Origin: Nocardia shimofusensis NBRC 100134
Lineage (GTDB): Bacteria; Actinomycetota; Actinomycetes; Mycobacteriales; Mycobacteriaceae
DNA length: 64,000 bases
NCBI RefSeq assembly: GCF_001613125.1
Contig: NZ_BDBT01000006.1
Location: forward strand, 124,001-188,000
Direction of reading: 5' to 3'
The translations under genes were made by a program, and so were the position numbers. The notes under the pieces were generated by a model, which did no database searches, was not told the origin of the DNA, and was given only the letters and a program-made list of their open reading frames with translations. Below are positions 30,727-40,033 of this stretch, in pieces. Each line of letters opens with the position of its first letter. The stretch's first letter is position 1.

Positions 30727-31353
30727 ATGGGAGGCGGCCCGAGCGAGGACGGCGCGGTGTCGGACGACGCCGTGAGCGATCACGCGAGCAACGACGCCGA
30801 GGGGAGAGGCGGCAGGGTGGTGGGGCATGCGGCGGCCGGTACATCCACGGGCGCGCCCACCGATGCGGTCGAGTTCGAGACGATGCTGCTCGGTCGCCAC
30901 AGCCTGGCCGGCATCTCGCGCCGGGGCGGCCTGCTCGATCGCAGCGCCTACATCGTGCTGCATCGGGTGCGGATGCAGGGGCCGATGTCGGTCGGCGAGC
31001 TCAGCGACGCGTTCGGCCTGGACACCTCCACTCTGCACCGCCAGACCACCGCCATGATGGGTGCGGGCCTGATCGAGCGGATTCCCGACCCCGACGGCGG
31101 GCTGGCCCGCAAGTTCCGCATCACCGACGAGGGCACGGCCCGGCTCGAGGAGGTGCGGGCGCGCAATATCCGGGCGTTGGGTCGCGCCCTCGCGGACTGG
31201 TCCCCGGAGGACGTCGCGGCCTTCGCCGACTACCTGCGCCGGTTCAACACCGGGCTCGAGCGCTTGGATCAGCGCCCCTGGCCGCGCCCGGATGTTCGTG
31301 CCGGCTCCGCGGATGACCACACCGAGTCGCCGGACGCCGAGCAGCCCTGGTGA
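30727..31353 (+). CDS. MarR-family regulator with long N-terminal extension
   Basis: A 208-aa winged-helix protein. The MarR domain spans about residues 60-190, with the HTH MSVGELSDAFGLDTSTLHRQTTAMMGAGLIER and the wing DPDGGLARKFRITDEG. The first 55 residues are Asp/Gly/Ser-rich and probably disordered, unusual for MarR; a downstream start could remove them. ATG 30727 follows AGGGAAGG. The likely target is the divergent efflux pump. Confidence 0.85.
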   Translation: MGGGPSEDGAVSDDAVSDHASNDAEGRGGRVVGHAAAGTSTGAPTDAVEFETMLLGRHSLAGISRRGGLLDRSAYIVLHRVRMQGPMSVGELSDAFGLDTSTLHRQTTAMMGAGLIERIPDPDGGLARKFRITDEGTARLEEVRARNIRALGRALADWSPEDVAAFADYLRRFNTGLERLDQRPWPRPDVRAGSADDHTESPDAEQPW

Positions 31354-31468
31354 GGCCCATGCGACCGGGTGACACGGCGCCTGCGCGTTATCCTGACGCG
31401 GCCGCGGGGCCGGGAGCGCCGGTCGCCGGGCGCGTATCCGCAGGCAGGCCGAACCGGTAGGGGTGCCC

Positions 31469-32269
31469 ATGAATGAGCCCGTCCTCGTCAAACGTCACGG
31501 CGCGATCGTGGTGTGGACGTTGAACAATCCGTCCGCGCGCAATCCGATCTCCGAGCCGGAGACGATCGAGGCGCTGGAGGCGGCGATCGCCACGGCCGAG
31601 GCCGACCCGGAGGTGCGGGTGGCGATCCTCACCGGCGCGGGCCCGGCGTTCTCCTCCGGCGGCAACATCAAGCACATGCGTGATCGCGCGGGCATGTTCG
31701 GCGGCGGGCCTGCCGATCTGCGTCCCGGCTATCGGCACGGCATCCAGCGCATCCCGAAGGCGTTGTACGACTGTGAGATCCCGACCATCGCCGCGGTCAA
31801 CGGCCCGGCCATCGGCGCGGGCTGTGATCTCGCGCTGATGTGCGACATGCGCATCGCCGCCGACAAAGCCGTCTTCGCGGAGAGCTTCGTCAAGGTCGGG
31901 CTGATCCCCGGCGACGGCGGCGCCTGGTTGCTGCCGCGCGCGATCGGCATGGCCAGGGCCAGTGAGATGGCCTTCACCGGTGATGCCATCGACGCGGCCA
32001 CCGCGCTCGAATGGGGTCTGGTGTCTCGGGTGGTGCCGGGGGAGGAGTTGCTCGCCACCGCTCTGGCGCTGGCCGCGCGGGTCGCGGTGAACCCGCCGCA
32101 CGTGTTGCGGATGACCAAGCGACTGATCCGTGAGGGGCAGCATCAGCGCCTCGAGTCGCTGCTGGAGCTGTCCGCGGCCATGCAGGCGATCGCGCACACC
32201 ACCGAGGATCATCACGAGGCGGTCGCCGCGATGCTCGACAAGCGCCCGCCCCGATTCACCGGTCGCTGA
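31469..32269 (+). CDS. Enoyl-CoA hydratase/isomerase (crotonase) family protein
   Basis: A 266-aa crotonase. The oxyanion-hole segments are FSSGGNIKHM and NGPAIGAGCDLALMCD. The catalytic loop region reads FVKVGLIPGDGG, with Gly-Asp replacing the second Glu seen in classic hydratases, so isomerase, hydrolase or lyase activity is as likely as hydration. ATG 31469 is chosen; GTG 31463, two codons earlier, is possible. It sits alone between two MarR/efflux units and ends at a strong terminator. Confidence 0.88.
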   Translation: MNEPVLVKRHGAIVVWTLNNPSARNPISEPETIEALEAAIATAEADPEVRVAILTGAGPAFSSGGNIKHMRDRAGMFGGGPADLRPGYRHGIQRIPKALYDCEIPTIAAVNGPAIGAGCDLALMCDMRIAADKAVFAESFVKVGLIPGDGGAWLLPRAIGMARASEMAFTGDAIDAATALEWGLVSRVVPGEELLATALALAARVAVNPPHVLRMTKRLIREGQHQRLESLLELSAAMQAIAHTTEDHHEAVAAMLDKRPPRFTGR

Positions 32270-32308
32270 CCGGCGCGCCGGCCTCGCCCGCCGCCTTTCT
32301 GCTTGTCG

Positions 32309-32339
32309 CCGCCCCGTCGCTCAATGAGCGACGGGGCGG
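32309..32339 (+). terminator. 14-bp-stem terminator after the crotonase
   Basis: CCGCCCCGTCGCTC (32309-32322), loop AAT, GAGCGACGGGGCGG (32326-32339), perfect stem, 40 bases after the stop. Confidence 0.85.
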
Positions 32340-32375
32340 TCGTGTGATGTCCGTTATGAACTATTTGATTAGCGA

Positions 32376-32398
32376 AAGCAACTAAAATATAGTTGCTT
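32376..32398. promoter_or_regulatory. MarR operator AAGCAACTA-N5-TAGTTGCTT
   Basis: Perfect 9-base inverted repeat with an AAATA spacer in an A/T-rich patch, ending 31 bases before the MarR start at 32430. The TAGTTGC/GCAACTA core is typical of MarR autoregulatory sites, so the regulator most likely represses its own operon here. Confidence 0.75.
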
Positions 32399-32429
32399 AC
32401 TGCAACCAATCAATCCGTGGAGGTCACCG

Positions 32430-32957
32430 ATGTCGGTGTCGACCGAAACAGCCCGGAATCTGATCAAGGAGTTCTATCTGATCGGCCGGGCTGTACGGGG
32501 TGCGCTGACGCATCCCGACGAGAGCATGCTGCTACCCGGTGCGATCGGGGTGCTCGGCACCCTCGATGCTCGCGAATCGTGTCGGCAGGGCGATCTGGCG
32601 GTCGATCTGTGCATCAGTGCCTCCGCGCTGAGCAGGCACGTCACCGAACTGGTCGCCGCGGGCTATATCGCGCGTTCGCCCGATCCCAGTGACGGACGCG
32701 CCACCCTGATCCGGGTCACCGACTCCGGGCGCGCGCTGCTCGCGCGCATCAGCGCCTCCCGTGCGCAGGGGCTGCAAGCGATTCTCGCCGAATGGGACGA
32801 GGCCGACGCGGAACGCGCCTGCGCGGCGATGCACAAGCTCAGAACCTCGTTGACCGAGTATGCGCAGTTCGAGCACGCACAGACAGAGCACGCACACCGC
32901 ACCCTCGCGGGCGAGGGCAGGCCGGTGACGAAAGAAAGTCAGGAAGTAGATGTCTAG
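32430..32957 (+). CDS. MarR-family repressor of the efflux operon
   Basis: A 175-aa winged-helix dimer. The HTH is RQGDLAVDLCISASALSRHV and the wing is DPSDGRATLIRVTDSGRALL. GGAGG lies 7 bases before the ATG. Its stop overlaps the start of the MFS gene by 8 bases, so repressor and pump are one operon, probably induced by the pump's substrates. The Glu/His-rich tail (FEHAQTEHAH) is odd and of unknown meaning. Confidence 0.92.
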   Translation: MSVSTETARNLIKEFYLIGRAVRGALTHPDESMLLPGAIGVLGTLDARESCRQGDLAVDLCISASALSRHVTELVAAGYIARSPDPSDGRATLIRVTDSGRALLARISASRAQGLQAILAEWDEADAERACAAMHKLRTSLTEYAQFEHAQTEHAHRTLAGEGRPVTKESQEVDV

Positions 32958-34674
32958 TTCAGTGGAGACGGTGAGACGATCCGATCCCGCCGCGATGACC
33001 CATCGCGAAGTGCTCGAGGCGATGACGGGTCTGCTGGCCGCGCTTTTCACCGCGTTGCTCAGCACCACCATCGTCGCGAACGCGCTGCCGACCATCATCG
33101 GCGATCTGCAGGGTTCGCAGACCGCCTACGCCTGGGTGATCACCACGGCGCTGCTGGCGAACGCGGCCTCGACCCCGATCTGGGGCAAGCTCGCCGACCT
33201 GTTCAACAAGAAGCTGCTCGTCCAGTCCTCGATCGTCATCTTCGTGGCGGGTTCGGTGTTGGCGGGCTGCGCGCACAATGTCGATCTGTTGCTGGTGGCC
33301 CGGGTGATCCAGGGCATCGGCATGGGCGGTCTGACCGCGTTGGTGGTCGCCATCATCGGCTCGATCGTCGCCCCGCGTGAGCGCGGCCGCTACTCCGGCT
33401 ACATGGGCGCGGTCATGGCCGTGTCGATGTCCGGCGGCCCGATCCTGGGCGGCGTGATCGTCGACAGCCCGCTGGGCTGGCGCTGGACCTTCTTCGTCTG
33501 CGTGCCGCTGGCCGTGATCGCGCTGTTGCTGCTGCAACGCACGCTGCGGCTGCCCACCGAGCGCAAGCAGGACGTCTCTATCGACTGGCTGGGCGCGACG
33601 CTGCTCACCGCGGGTGTGTCGGTGCTGCTGATCTGGGTGTCGTTCGCGGGTAAGGCGGGCTACTACGGCTGGGTGTCGAAGGAGACCGCGCTCTACGTCG
33701 GTGCGGGCCTGCTGCTGCTGGCTGCCACGGTGTGGGTGGAATCGCGGGCGAAGGCCCCGATCATCCCGCTGAAGATCGTCACCGAGCGGACCACCGGCCT
33801 GGCCATCATCGCCTCCATCGCCGTCGGCATCGGCATGTTCGGCGCCACCACCTTCCTGGGGCAGTACTACCAGACCGCGCGGGCCTACTCGCCGACCGTC
33901 GCGGGCATCCTGACCATCCCGATGGTGGGCGGCATGCTGGTCGCCTCGGTGGTATCCGGTCAGCTGATCACCCGCTTCGGCAAGTGGAAGGGCTTCGTGA
34001 TCGCGGGCGCGGCGCTCATGGTGGTGGGCTTCTCGCTGCTGGCGACCATCGACCACGCCACCGACCTGTGGCTGGTGGGCATCTACATCACCATCGTCGG
34101 CATGGGCACCGGCATGATGATGCAGAATCTCGTGCTGGCCGTGCAGAACACCGTCAGCGTGCAGAACATCGGTGCGGCCTCGAGCAGTGTCGCCTTCTTC
34201 CGGACCTTCGGCGGCGCGATCGGTGTGTCGGTGCTGGGTTCGGTGCTGGCGACCCGCGTCGCGGACCTCTCGGCCGACGGCCTGGCGAAGCTGGGGGTGC
34301 CCGCGGGTTCCTCCGGTGGCGGCAACCTCGATATGAAGGCACTGCCCGAACCGGTACTCGCGGTCATCCGGGCCGCCTACGGTGACGCCACGGGACGGCT
34401 GTTCCTGTTCGCCGCGGTCGCCACCTTCGTCGCATTGCTCGCGACGCTGGTGCTGCCGAACCGCCCGCTGCGCACCACGATCGACATCGATCCCGCCGAC
34501 GATCCGATGCGCCCGCAGGCAGGAGACCGCCCGCAGGTACAGGACGAGGCGATCACCGACATCGAAGTGGAACTGGCCGAGGCGCCCGCCACCCCGGCCG
34601 AGCTGGTCGAGGAGGCGTCGGCTCAGGCGTCGAACAGCAGGTCTGCCACGCGAACGGCAACGAAGACGCCGTGA
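32950..34674 (+). CDS. MFS drug-efflux transporter, DHA2 (14-helix) family
   Basis: A 574-aa proton antiporter. Motif A is WGKLADLFNKKLLV; the antiporter motif C region reads MSGGPILGGVIVD; motif D1-like TIIGDLQGSQTAYAWV follows helix 1. About 14 membrane segments are followed by a 70-residue acidic cytoplasmic tail (DIDPADDPMRP, ITDIEVELAEAPA). It is co-transcribed with the overlapping MarR gene upstream. Substrate unknown; lipophilic drugs or dyes are usual. Confidence 0.92.
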   Translation: MSSSVETVRRSDPAAMTHREVLEAMTGLLAALFTALLSTTIVANALPTIIGDLQGSQTAYAWVITTALLANAASTPIWGKLADLFNKKLLVQSSIVIFVAGSVLAGCAHNVDLLLVARVIQGIGMGGLTALVVAIIGSIVAPRERGRYSGYMGAVMAVSMSGGPILGGVIVDSPLGWRWTFFVCVPLAVIALLLLQRTLRLPTERKQDVSIDWLGATLLTAGVSVLLIWVSFAGKAGYYGWVSKETALYVGAGLLLLAATVWVESRAKAPIIPLKIVTERTTGLAIIASIAVGIGMFGATTFLGQYYQTARAYSPTVAGILTIPMVGGMLVASVVSGQLITRFGKWKGFVIAGAALMVVGFSLLATIDHATDLWLVGIYITIVGMGTGMMMQNLVLAVQNTVSVQNIGAASSSVAFFRTFGGAIGVSVLGSVLATRVADLSADGLAKLGVPAGSSGGGNLDMKALPEPVLAVIRAAYGDATGRLFLFAAVATFVALLATLVLPNRPLRTTIDIDPADDPMRPQAGDRPQVQDEAITDIEVELAEAPATPAELVEEASAQASNSRSATRTATKTP

Positions 34675-34700
34675 GTGCGTATTCCCGGGCCGAGCGTGAC

Positions 34701-34729
34701 CGGGCCGGTCGACGGTGGTGACCGGCCCG
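34701..34729. terminator. Hairpin between convergent efflux and hydrolase genes
   Basis: CGGGCCGGTC (34701-34710) pairs with GACCGGCCCG (34720-34729) across a 9-base loop. It lies 26 bases after the MFS stop. Confidence 0.65.
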
Positions 34730-34803
34730 TGTTCGGACACCATCGTGACCTGACCGAACACGGCTGAACTCGGTCCGTCGGCCGATCTGGGCCGGCCCAG
34801 CGG

Positions 34804-35676
34804 TCAGCGGGCCGCGCTCAGTACCTCTCGCAGAGTCCGGGCAAACGCGTCGGGCTGCCCCGGATAGCCGAACTCGCCGTCCATGAAACCGCCGTGGTGG
34901 CTGGGGAACACGGTGGCCTGCTGTCCGAGCAGCGCGGCGGCCGCGTGCGAGGTCCGAGCGGTCAGGGTGTTCCCGGTTTCCTCGCCGACCGCGATCACCA
35001 CCCGGGTCGGCGCCGCGGCCAGCGCCGCGATGTCGGGGTGGTAGCCGCTCACAGCGCGGGAGCGGTCGGACAACAGCGGGTCGTCACGGGAGCCGTCGTC
35101 CTCCGTCGGCATCCCGAACATGGCCGGATCCGCGGCAGGCTGGGCGAAATAGTCCTCGGTGAACTCGCCCTGCCACGATGTCATCACGAGGAAGGCGGCC
35201 ATTCCGGCACCGAAGCCCTTGGCCTGGTAGGCATCGCGTACCTCGGCGAAGGCGCGCTCGGCGGCCGCGGCGTCGGGGAGCAGCGGGAGCATCGGCGGCT
35301 CGTGTGCCACCAGTGTCGTCACGTCGCCCGGGTGGGCGGCCACCAGAGCCAGTGCGGTGACCGCGCCGCCGCTGCTGGCGAACATCTCCACAGGACCCGC
35401 GCCGAGGGCCGCGATGACCTCGTGCACATCCTCGGCCTGCGTCGACGGCGTATGGTCGATCCGGTCGTCCTTGCGCTTGCTGCGGCCGAGCCCACGCGGG
35501 TCGTAGGTGACGACGGTGCGATCGGGGAATCGGTCGGCCAGGGCTCGGAAGCCCGTGGCGTCCATGGGCTGGCCGATCATCATCAGCGGTGGGAGCCCAT
35601 CCGCGGTGGGCAGCGGGCCTCGCACGTCGTAGACGAGGTCGACCGCAGCGATTTCCAGAACATGTGTGGTCTTCAT
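34804..35676 (-). CDS. Alpha/beta-hydrolase fold protein
   Basis: A 290-aa soluble hydrolase. The nucleophile elbow is FASSGGAV (Ser-Ser-Gly-Gly, so A-x-S-x-G rather than G-x-S-x-G), the oxyanion strand is LMMIGQPMDATGF, VTYDPRGLGRS precedes the elbow, and the catalytic His is in SHHGGFMDG. The substrate is unknown; bacterial members include esterases and haloperoxidase-like enzymes. It is convergent with the MFS gene and on the same strand as the IclR gene upstream (124-base gap). Confidence 0.85.
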   Translation of the reverse strand: MKTTHVLEIAAVDLVYDVRGPLPTADGLPPLMMIGQPMDATGFRALADRFPDRTVVTYDPRGLGRSKRKDDRIDHTPSTQAEDVHEVIAALGAGPVEMFASSGGAVTALALVAAHPGDVTTLVAHEPPMLPLLPDAAAAERAFAEVRDAYQAKGFGAGMAAFLVMTSWQGEFTEDYFAQPAADPAMFGMPTEDDGSRDDPLLSDRSRAVSGYHPDIAALAAAPTRVVIAVGEETGNTLTARTSHAAAALLGQQATVFPSHHGGFMDGEFGYPGQPDAFARTLREVLSAAR

Positions 35677-35771
35677 GTCACTGTGGACGGCGCGCGTGGG
35701 GAGAATTCATCGCTCCAGGGGGCGACTGCGACTGCGACCGGATCGATCGCCGGGATCGGGGTGGCCGATGC

Positions 35772-36647
35772 TCAGGATGCGATTGCCGCGCTGATCTGTT
35801 GCGCCGCGGCCGTGGTCGCCGCCACGTACTCGTCGCGCTCCGCGCGCGTCGCCGCCGAGCGCAACGGCCCCAATTGCACCTCGTGCGTCGCCACACCTTC
35901 GTCGAACACCGGCGCCGCCAGGTAGCTGAGCGGCAGCGGATCCGGTGAGTCCAGGTCGTCGGCGGTGTACGGCCGCGCGGTGAGCTCGCTCAGGCTACGC
36001 AGGGTCCGGGTGCGCAAGCGCGGCTCGAGCATCTGCGGTCCTAGCGCGGTGAGCAGATCGGCCAGCAGTTCCACGGTATCGGCGTCTTCGGGGCGCGGTC
36101 CGAACACCGCGACCCCGCGCTCCCGGACCAGCGCGGGCAGGGCGGCGGCGCCCGATCGTGCGGCATCCGGCGCGCCGGCCAGCCAGCGCCGCAGTTCGGC
36201 CTCCGGACGCCACGGCAGTACCGCCGCGCCCGCCGGGTAGCGGACCGGAATGCGATGTCCCAGGGGAACTCCGGTGATGTCGCGGTTCGGTCCGTGGCGC
36301 ACCGCCAGCACTGTGAGGCCGTCGCTGTCCACCCGGCTCAGGGTGGCGCCGGCGCCGGTGCGGGCCACCAGGGTGGCGAGCGCGTCGGCGACCGCGGCTT
36401 TCGGGGGGCCCTCCGGCGCAGGGCCGCCGAGCAGTGCCGCGGGGGCGGGCCCGAGCCGGTAGCGGCGTTCGGCGTCGCGCTGTGCCCAGCCCGCAGCGTC
36501 CAGTTCGGCCAGGATGGCGGTCACCGTGGCGCGGGCCAGCCCGAGCCGGTCGGCCACCGCGGCCACCGGCAGCGGTTCGTGGGCGTCGGCCAGCAGGGTG
36601 AGCACATCCAGCACCCGCCGGGTGGGTGGCGAGGGCGAGCGATCCAC
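35772..36647 (-). CDS. IclR-family transcriptional regulator
   Basis: A 291-aa regulator. The N-terminal winged helix is [24 protein letters not shown] continuing [17 protein letters not shown]; the effector-binding domain follows from about residue 90. GTG 36647 has GGAGG five bases upstream; a longer start at 36710 would have no Shine-Dalgarno and would overlap the operator. It is divergent from the SDR-dehydrogenase operon and probably controls it through the palindromes at 36710-36747. Confidence 0.85.
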   Translation of the reverse strand: MDRSPSPPTRRVLDVLTLLADAHEPLPVAAVADRLGLARATVTAILAELDAAGWAQRDAERRYRLGPAPAALLGGPAPEGPPKAAVADALATLVARTGAGATLSRVDSDGLTVLAVRHGPNRDITGVPLGHRIPVRYPAGAAVLPWRPEAELRRWLAGAPDAARSGAAALPALVRERGVAVFGPRPEDADTVELLADLLTALGPQMLEPRLRTRTLRSLSELTARPYTADDLDSPDPLPLSYLAAPVFDEGVATHEVQLGPLRSAATRAERDEYVAATTAAAQQISAAIAS

Positions 36648-36709
36648 GGTGACCTCCGGAGGCGAATTGCGCGCGATCCCTTGTGTTTCGCACGCATTGG
36701 TTCGTACCA

Positions 36710-36747
36710 TGTCGAATATTAGTCAATCATCTGTCGAATATTCGACA
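36710..36747. promoter_or_regulatory. Double operator TGTCGAATATTCGACA plus half-site
   Basis: A perfect 16-bp palindrome TGTCGAATATTCGACA lies at 36732-36747. A second copy of its left 11 bases, TGTCGAATATT, begins at 36710. The starts are 22 bases apart, about two helical turns, as expected for cooperative binding by an IclR dimer pair. The site lies 63-100 bases upstream of the IclR start and 27-65 bases upstream of the SDR start. Confidence 0.8.
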
Positions 36748-36774
36748 TCAGTGTTATCGACACCGAGGAGGGGC

Positions 36775-37566
36775 ATGATTCTCGATCGGTTCCGGTTGGA
36801 CGGCAAGGTCGCCGTCGTCACCGGTGCGGGCCGCGGTCTGGGTGCCGCCATCGCCCTCGCCTTCGCGGAGGCGGGTGCGGACGTGCTGATCTCGGCACGC
36901 ACCGAGGACCAGTTGCAGGCAGTGGCCCAGCAGGTCACCGAGGCAGGCAGGCAGGCCCACGTGGTCGCGGCGGATCTGCGCGATCTGGACGCTGTGGCCG
37001 CGCTCGCCGACGCCGCGGCCGCCCGGTTCGGCCGGCTGGACATCGTGGTCAACAACGTCGGCGGAGCCCCGCCCACTCCGCTGCTGGATCTGACCCCGAA
37101 GGCCCTGACGGCGGCGTTCGACTTCAATGTCGGCACCGCGCACGCGCTCACCCGCGCCGCCGTGCCGCACATCCTGGCCGGCGCGGGCAGCGGGTCGATC
37201 ATCAACATCACCTCGGCCATGGGCAGACTCCCCGGCCGCGCCTTCGCCGCCTACGGCACCGCGAAGGCCGCGCTCGCGCATTACACCCGGCTGGCCGCGC
37301 TGGACCTGAACCCGCGAATCCGGGTGAACGCCATCGCGCCCGGCGCCATCCACACCTCGGCCCTCGAGATCGTCGCCGACGATCCCGGGATGCGTGGCGA
37401 GCTCGAAAAGCGCACTCCGCTGCGCAGGCTCGGCGCCCCGGAGGACATCGCCGCGGCCGCCGTCTACCTGGCCTCGCCCGCGGGCGCCTACCTCACCGGC
37501 AAGGTGTTGGAGGCCGACGGCGGACTGATCGCACCCAACCTCGAACTCCCGATCCCGGATCTGTGA
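36775..37566 (+). CDS. Short-chain dehydrogenase/reductase
   Basis: A 263-aa classical [18 protein letters not shown] (cofactor), NNVGGAPP, catalytic Ser in INITSAMGR, Tyr and Lys in [13 protein letters not shown]. Asp/Arg after strand 2 (ISARTEDQ) favours NADP. GAGGAGGGG precedes the ATG. One base separates it from the next gene. The pair may oxidise an alcohol and process a carbonyl or amine in a catabolic route switched by the IclR regulator; the substrate is unknown. Confidence 0.9.
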   Translation: MILDRFRLDGKVAVVTGAGRGLGAAIALAFAEAGADVLISARTEDQLQAVAQQVTEAGRQAHVVAADLRDLDAVAALADAAAARFGRLDIVVNNVGGAPPTPLLDLTPKALTAAFDFNVGTAHALTRAAVPHILAGAGSGSIINITSAMGRLPGRAFAAYGTAKAALAHYTRLAALDLNPRIRVNAIAPGAIHTSALEIVADDPGMRGELEKRTPLRRLGAPEDIAAAAVYLASPAGAYLTGKVLEADGGLIAPNLELPIPDL

Positions 37567-37567
37567 C

Positions 37568-38635
37568 ATGACAATTCGCGTAGCACTCTTCGGTACCGGC
37601 AATGTGGGGCGGCACGCCCTGGCCGGCATCCTCGTCCACCCCGACCTCGACCTCGTCGGCGTGCGGGTCAGCTCCGATGCCAAGGCCGGGGTGGACGCCG
37701 CCACCCTGGCCGGCCTACCCGACCCGGTCGGCGTCGCGGCGACGACCGACACCGACGCGCTGCTCGCGGCGCGACCGGACTGCGTCGTCTACTGCGTCAT
37801 GACCGACAACCGCCTGTTCGAGGCGGTGCAGGAACTCGCGAGCATCCTGCGTGCCGGAATCGATGTGGTGGCCTGCGCGCCGGTCTTCTTCCAGTACCCC
37901 TACGGCGTGCTGCCGGACGAACTGCTGCGTCCTGTCGAGGAAGCCGCGGCCGCGGGCGGATCCACGCTGTGGGTCAACGGCATCGATCCCGGTTTCGCCA
38001 ACGACCTGCTGCCGCTGGCACTCACCGGCACCTGCCTGTCGGTGGAGCAGGTGCGTTGCCTGGAGATCGTCGACTACGCCAGCTATGACAACCGCGCGGT
38101 CATGATGGACATCATGGGCTTCGGCCGTCCGCTGGAGGAGACACCCGTGCTGTTGCAGCCCGGCGTGCTCTCGCTGGCCTGGGGCAGCGTGGTGCGCCAG
38201 CTGGCCGCCGGGATCGGGGTCGAACTGGACGCGGTCACCGAAACCTACGAGCGCGCGCCCGCGCCGGAGTCCTTCGACATCGCGACCGGGCACATCGCGG
38301 CGGGCAGCGCCGCCGCACTGCGCTTCGAGGTGCGCGGCATGGTGGGAGACCGAGCGGTCACGGTGCTCGAGCATGTCACCCGGCTGCGCTCGGACCTGTG
38401 CCCGCAGTGGCCGCAGCCCACCCACCCGGAGGGCTGCTACCAGGTGCGGATCACCGGCGAGCCGTCCTACGCGCTGGATCTGGTGGCCTCCAGCCGCAAC
38501 GGCGACCACAACTACGCCACCCTGGTCGGCACCGCCATGCGGATCGTGAACGCGGTGCCCGCGGTGGTCGCCGCGGCGCCGGGCATCCTGACCGCCGCGC
38601 AGATCCCGCTGATCACCGCACCCGCGGCGCACTGA
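37568..38635 (+). CDS. 2,4-diaminopentanoate dehydrogenase-like oxidoreductase
   Basis: A 355-aa NAD(P)-dependent enzyme related to dihydrodipicolinate reductase. The Rossmann motif is ALFGTGNVGRHAL; the C-terminal half carries the family's WVNGIDPGFANDLLPLAL and later GCYQVRITGEPSY blocks. In actinobacteria such genes commonly accompany SDRs in degradation clusters and their true substrates are mostly unknown. It starts one base after the SDR stop. Confidence 0.85.
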   Translation: MTIRVALFGTGNVGRHALAGILVHPDLDLVGVRVSSDAKAGVDAATLAGLPDPVGVAATTDTDALLAARPDCVVYCVMTDNRLFEAVQELASILRAGIDVVACAPVFFQYPYGVLPDELLRPVEEAAAAGGSTLWVNGIDPGFANDLLPLALTGTCLSVEQVRCLEIVDYASYDNRAVMMDIMGFGRPLEETPVLLQPGVLSLAWGSVVRQLAAGIGVELDAVTETYERAPAPESFDIATGHIAAGSAAALRFEVRGMVGDRAVTVLEHVTRLRSDLCPQWPQPTHPEGCYQVRITGEPSYALDLVASSRNGDHNYATLVGTAMRIVNAVPAVVAAAPGILTAAQIPLITAPAAH

Positions 38636-38704
38636 TCCCCGGTCGGGGAGTCGATGTTCGTTTCGCGGGCGTGCCGATGTGCGAGATCCCACGTGCCGAA
38701 CGGG

Positions 38705-40033
38705 TCAGAACAGCAGATACAGGCCCGTGAAAGTGAATCCGACCATCGTCAGCATCAACGCGAGCTGACCGGTCAGCCGGTGTCGGGGAGGCAACAGCTC
38801 CAGGCACCGGTCGTGCGCGGCGGTGACGCCCAGGATGTGCCCGGCCAGCACCGCCGCCACCTTGATCGACCCCAGAGCCGCCGGATGGGTGGACAGCACG
38901 TACTGCACGTCCCAGCCGCCGAGGCCGGGCAGCGACCAGCCGAGACCGAACGGGTCGGCCAGCAGGATCAACGTCGCCTGTCCCTTTTCCACCAGAAAGC
39001 TCAGGTAGTGCGCGACGACGTAACCGGCGACGACCGGGATCAGGCTGTGCGCCAATCGGATCGGCAGCAGCCCGCGCTCGTCGCGGGACACGCCGCCGGT
39101 TGCGCGGGCGGCGAGGGTGAACACCCCGGCCACGATCCCGATGATCGCCAGCAGACCCGCCGTGTGGATCAGCGTCCGCGCCGGAATCGACGTGCCGCCG
39201 AGGTCGAGCACCAGATCGCGCCAGCCCACCGAGGCCGAGAGGCTGTCGAACGCGGTCGATCCGAGCAGTGTCGCGGTCACCGCGACCATGCCCGCTACCG
39301 CCGGGGTGCCCGCCAGATTGTTCAGCGGGGACCGCAGAACCAGCGTCCCGGACGTCCGCCGTGCCATCGGACTCAGCCGCGCCATCACGGAGCTGTAGAC
39401 CTCCAGTGGATCGCCGCGCTCGGCCCACACCGTCCCGAACACCGTCAGGCCCGCCAGACCCACCACGACATAACCGAGCAGCCACAACGTCACGGCGAAC
39501 ACCGAACCCGGTTCGGGCGAGGCCAATTCGAGCCACACGAAACTCAGCAATCCCAGCGCGGCGGGCCGCATCCCCCACGACGCCGGGTAGGCCACCAGCC
39601 CGGCCGCGGGGTCGCGACCGGCGATCCGGCAACCCAGCCGGTGGATCGCCCGCACCGGCGAGACGATCTTCCACACCGGGCCCACGACCAGCGACGCGAT
39701 CATCACGCCGACCCACAGATAGATGTAGACCATGCCGGGCAGCGCGTTGCGAGCCGGATCCTGATCTCCGAACAGCCCGATCACCAGTGCCGACGCTGTG
39801 ACCAGTACGCCGAGCGTTCCGAGGATCGTGCGTACGGCGGTGCGGTCGCAGAAGGCGCGAAGCGCTCGGGGGAGGGCGATGCCGGGTGAGTCCGGGTCCA
39901 GGCGCGGTTCCCGCCAGGCGACGGCGAGGATCGCGAAGGAGAACGTCAGTGCCCAGGCTGCGCCGATGACGGCATAGGCGAACGGGATGGGCAGATCGGC
40001 GGCTCCGCCGATGCCGTGGGCGAGCAGGGTCAA
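38705..40033 (-). CDS. Polytopic CopD-like membrane protein, last gene of a four-gene operon
   Basis: A 442-aa protein with about ten hydrophobic helices. It opens LTLLAHGIGGAADLPIPFAYAVIG, a conserved start I associate with actinobacterial membrane proteins near copper or cupredoxin genes. Conserved His residues sit at membrane edges (TLIHTAGLL, VVAHYLSFL, VLAGHILGVTAAH). The start is TTG at 40033, overlapping the preceding stop as TTGA. Resemblance to CopD is in style only; transport of copper or electrons is inferred. Confidence 0.75.
   Translation of the reverse strand: MTLLAHGIGGAADLPIPFAYAVIGAAWALTFSFAILAVAWREPRLDPDSPGIALPRALRAFCDRTAVRTILGTLGVLVTASALVIGLFGDQDPARNALPGMVYIYLWVGVMIASLVVGPVWKIVSPVRAIHRLGCRIAGRDPAAGLVAYPASWGMRPAALGLLSFVWLELASPEPGSVFAVTLWLLGYVVVGLAGLTVFGTVWAERGDPLEVYSSVMARLSPMARRTSGTLVLRSPLNNLAGTPAVAGMVAVTATLLGSTAFDSLSASVGWRDLVLDLGGTSIPARTLIHTAGLLAIIGIVAGVFTLAARATGGVSRDERGLLPIRLAHSLIPVVAGYVVAHYLSFLVEKGQATLILLADPFGLGWSLPGLGGWDVQYVLSTHPAALGSIKVAAVLAGHILGVTAAHDRCLELLPPRHRLTGQLALMLTMVGFTFTGLYLLF

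Noticed and set aside
38640..38660. TCCCC-N4-GGGGA repeat after the dehydrogenase as a terminator
   Set aside because: Only five base pairs and no T-tract; too weak to call.
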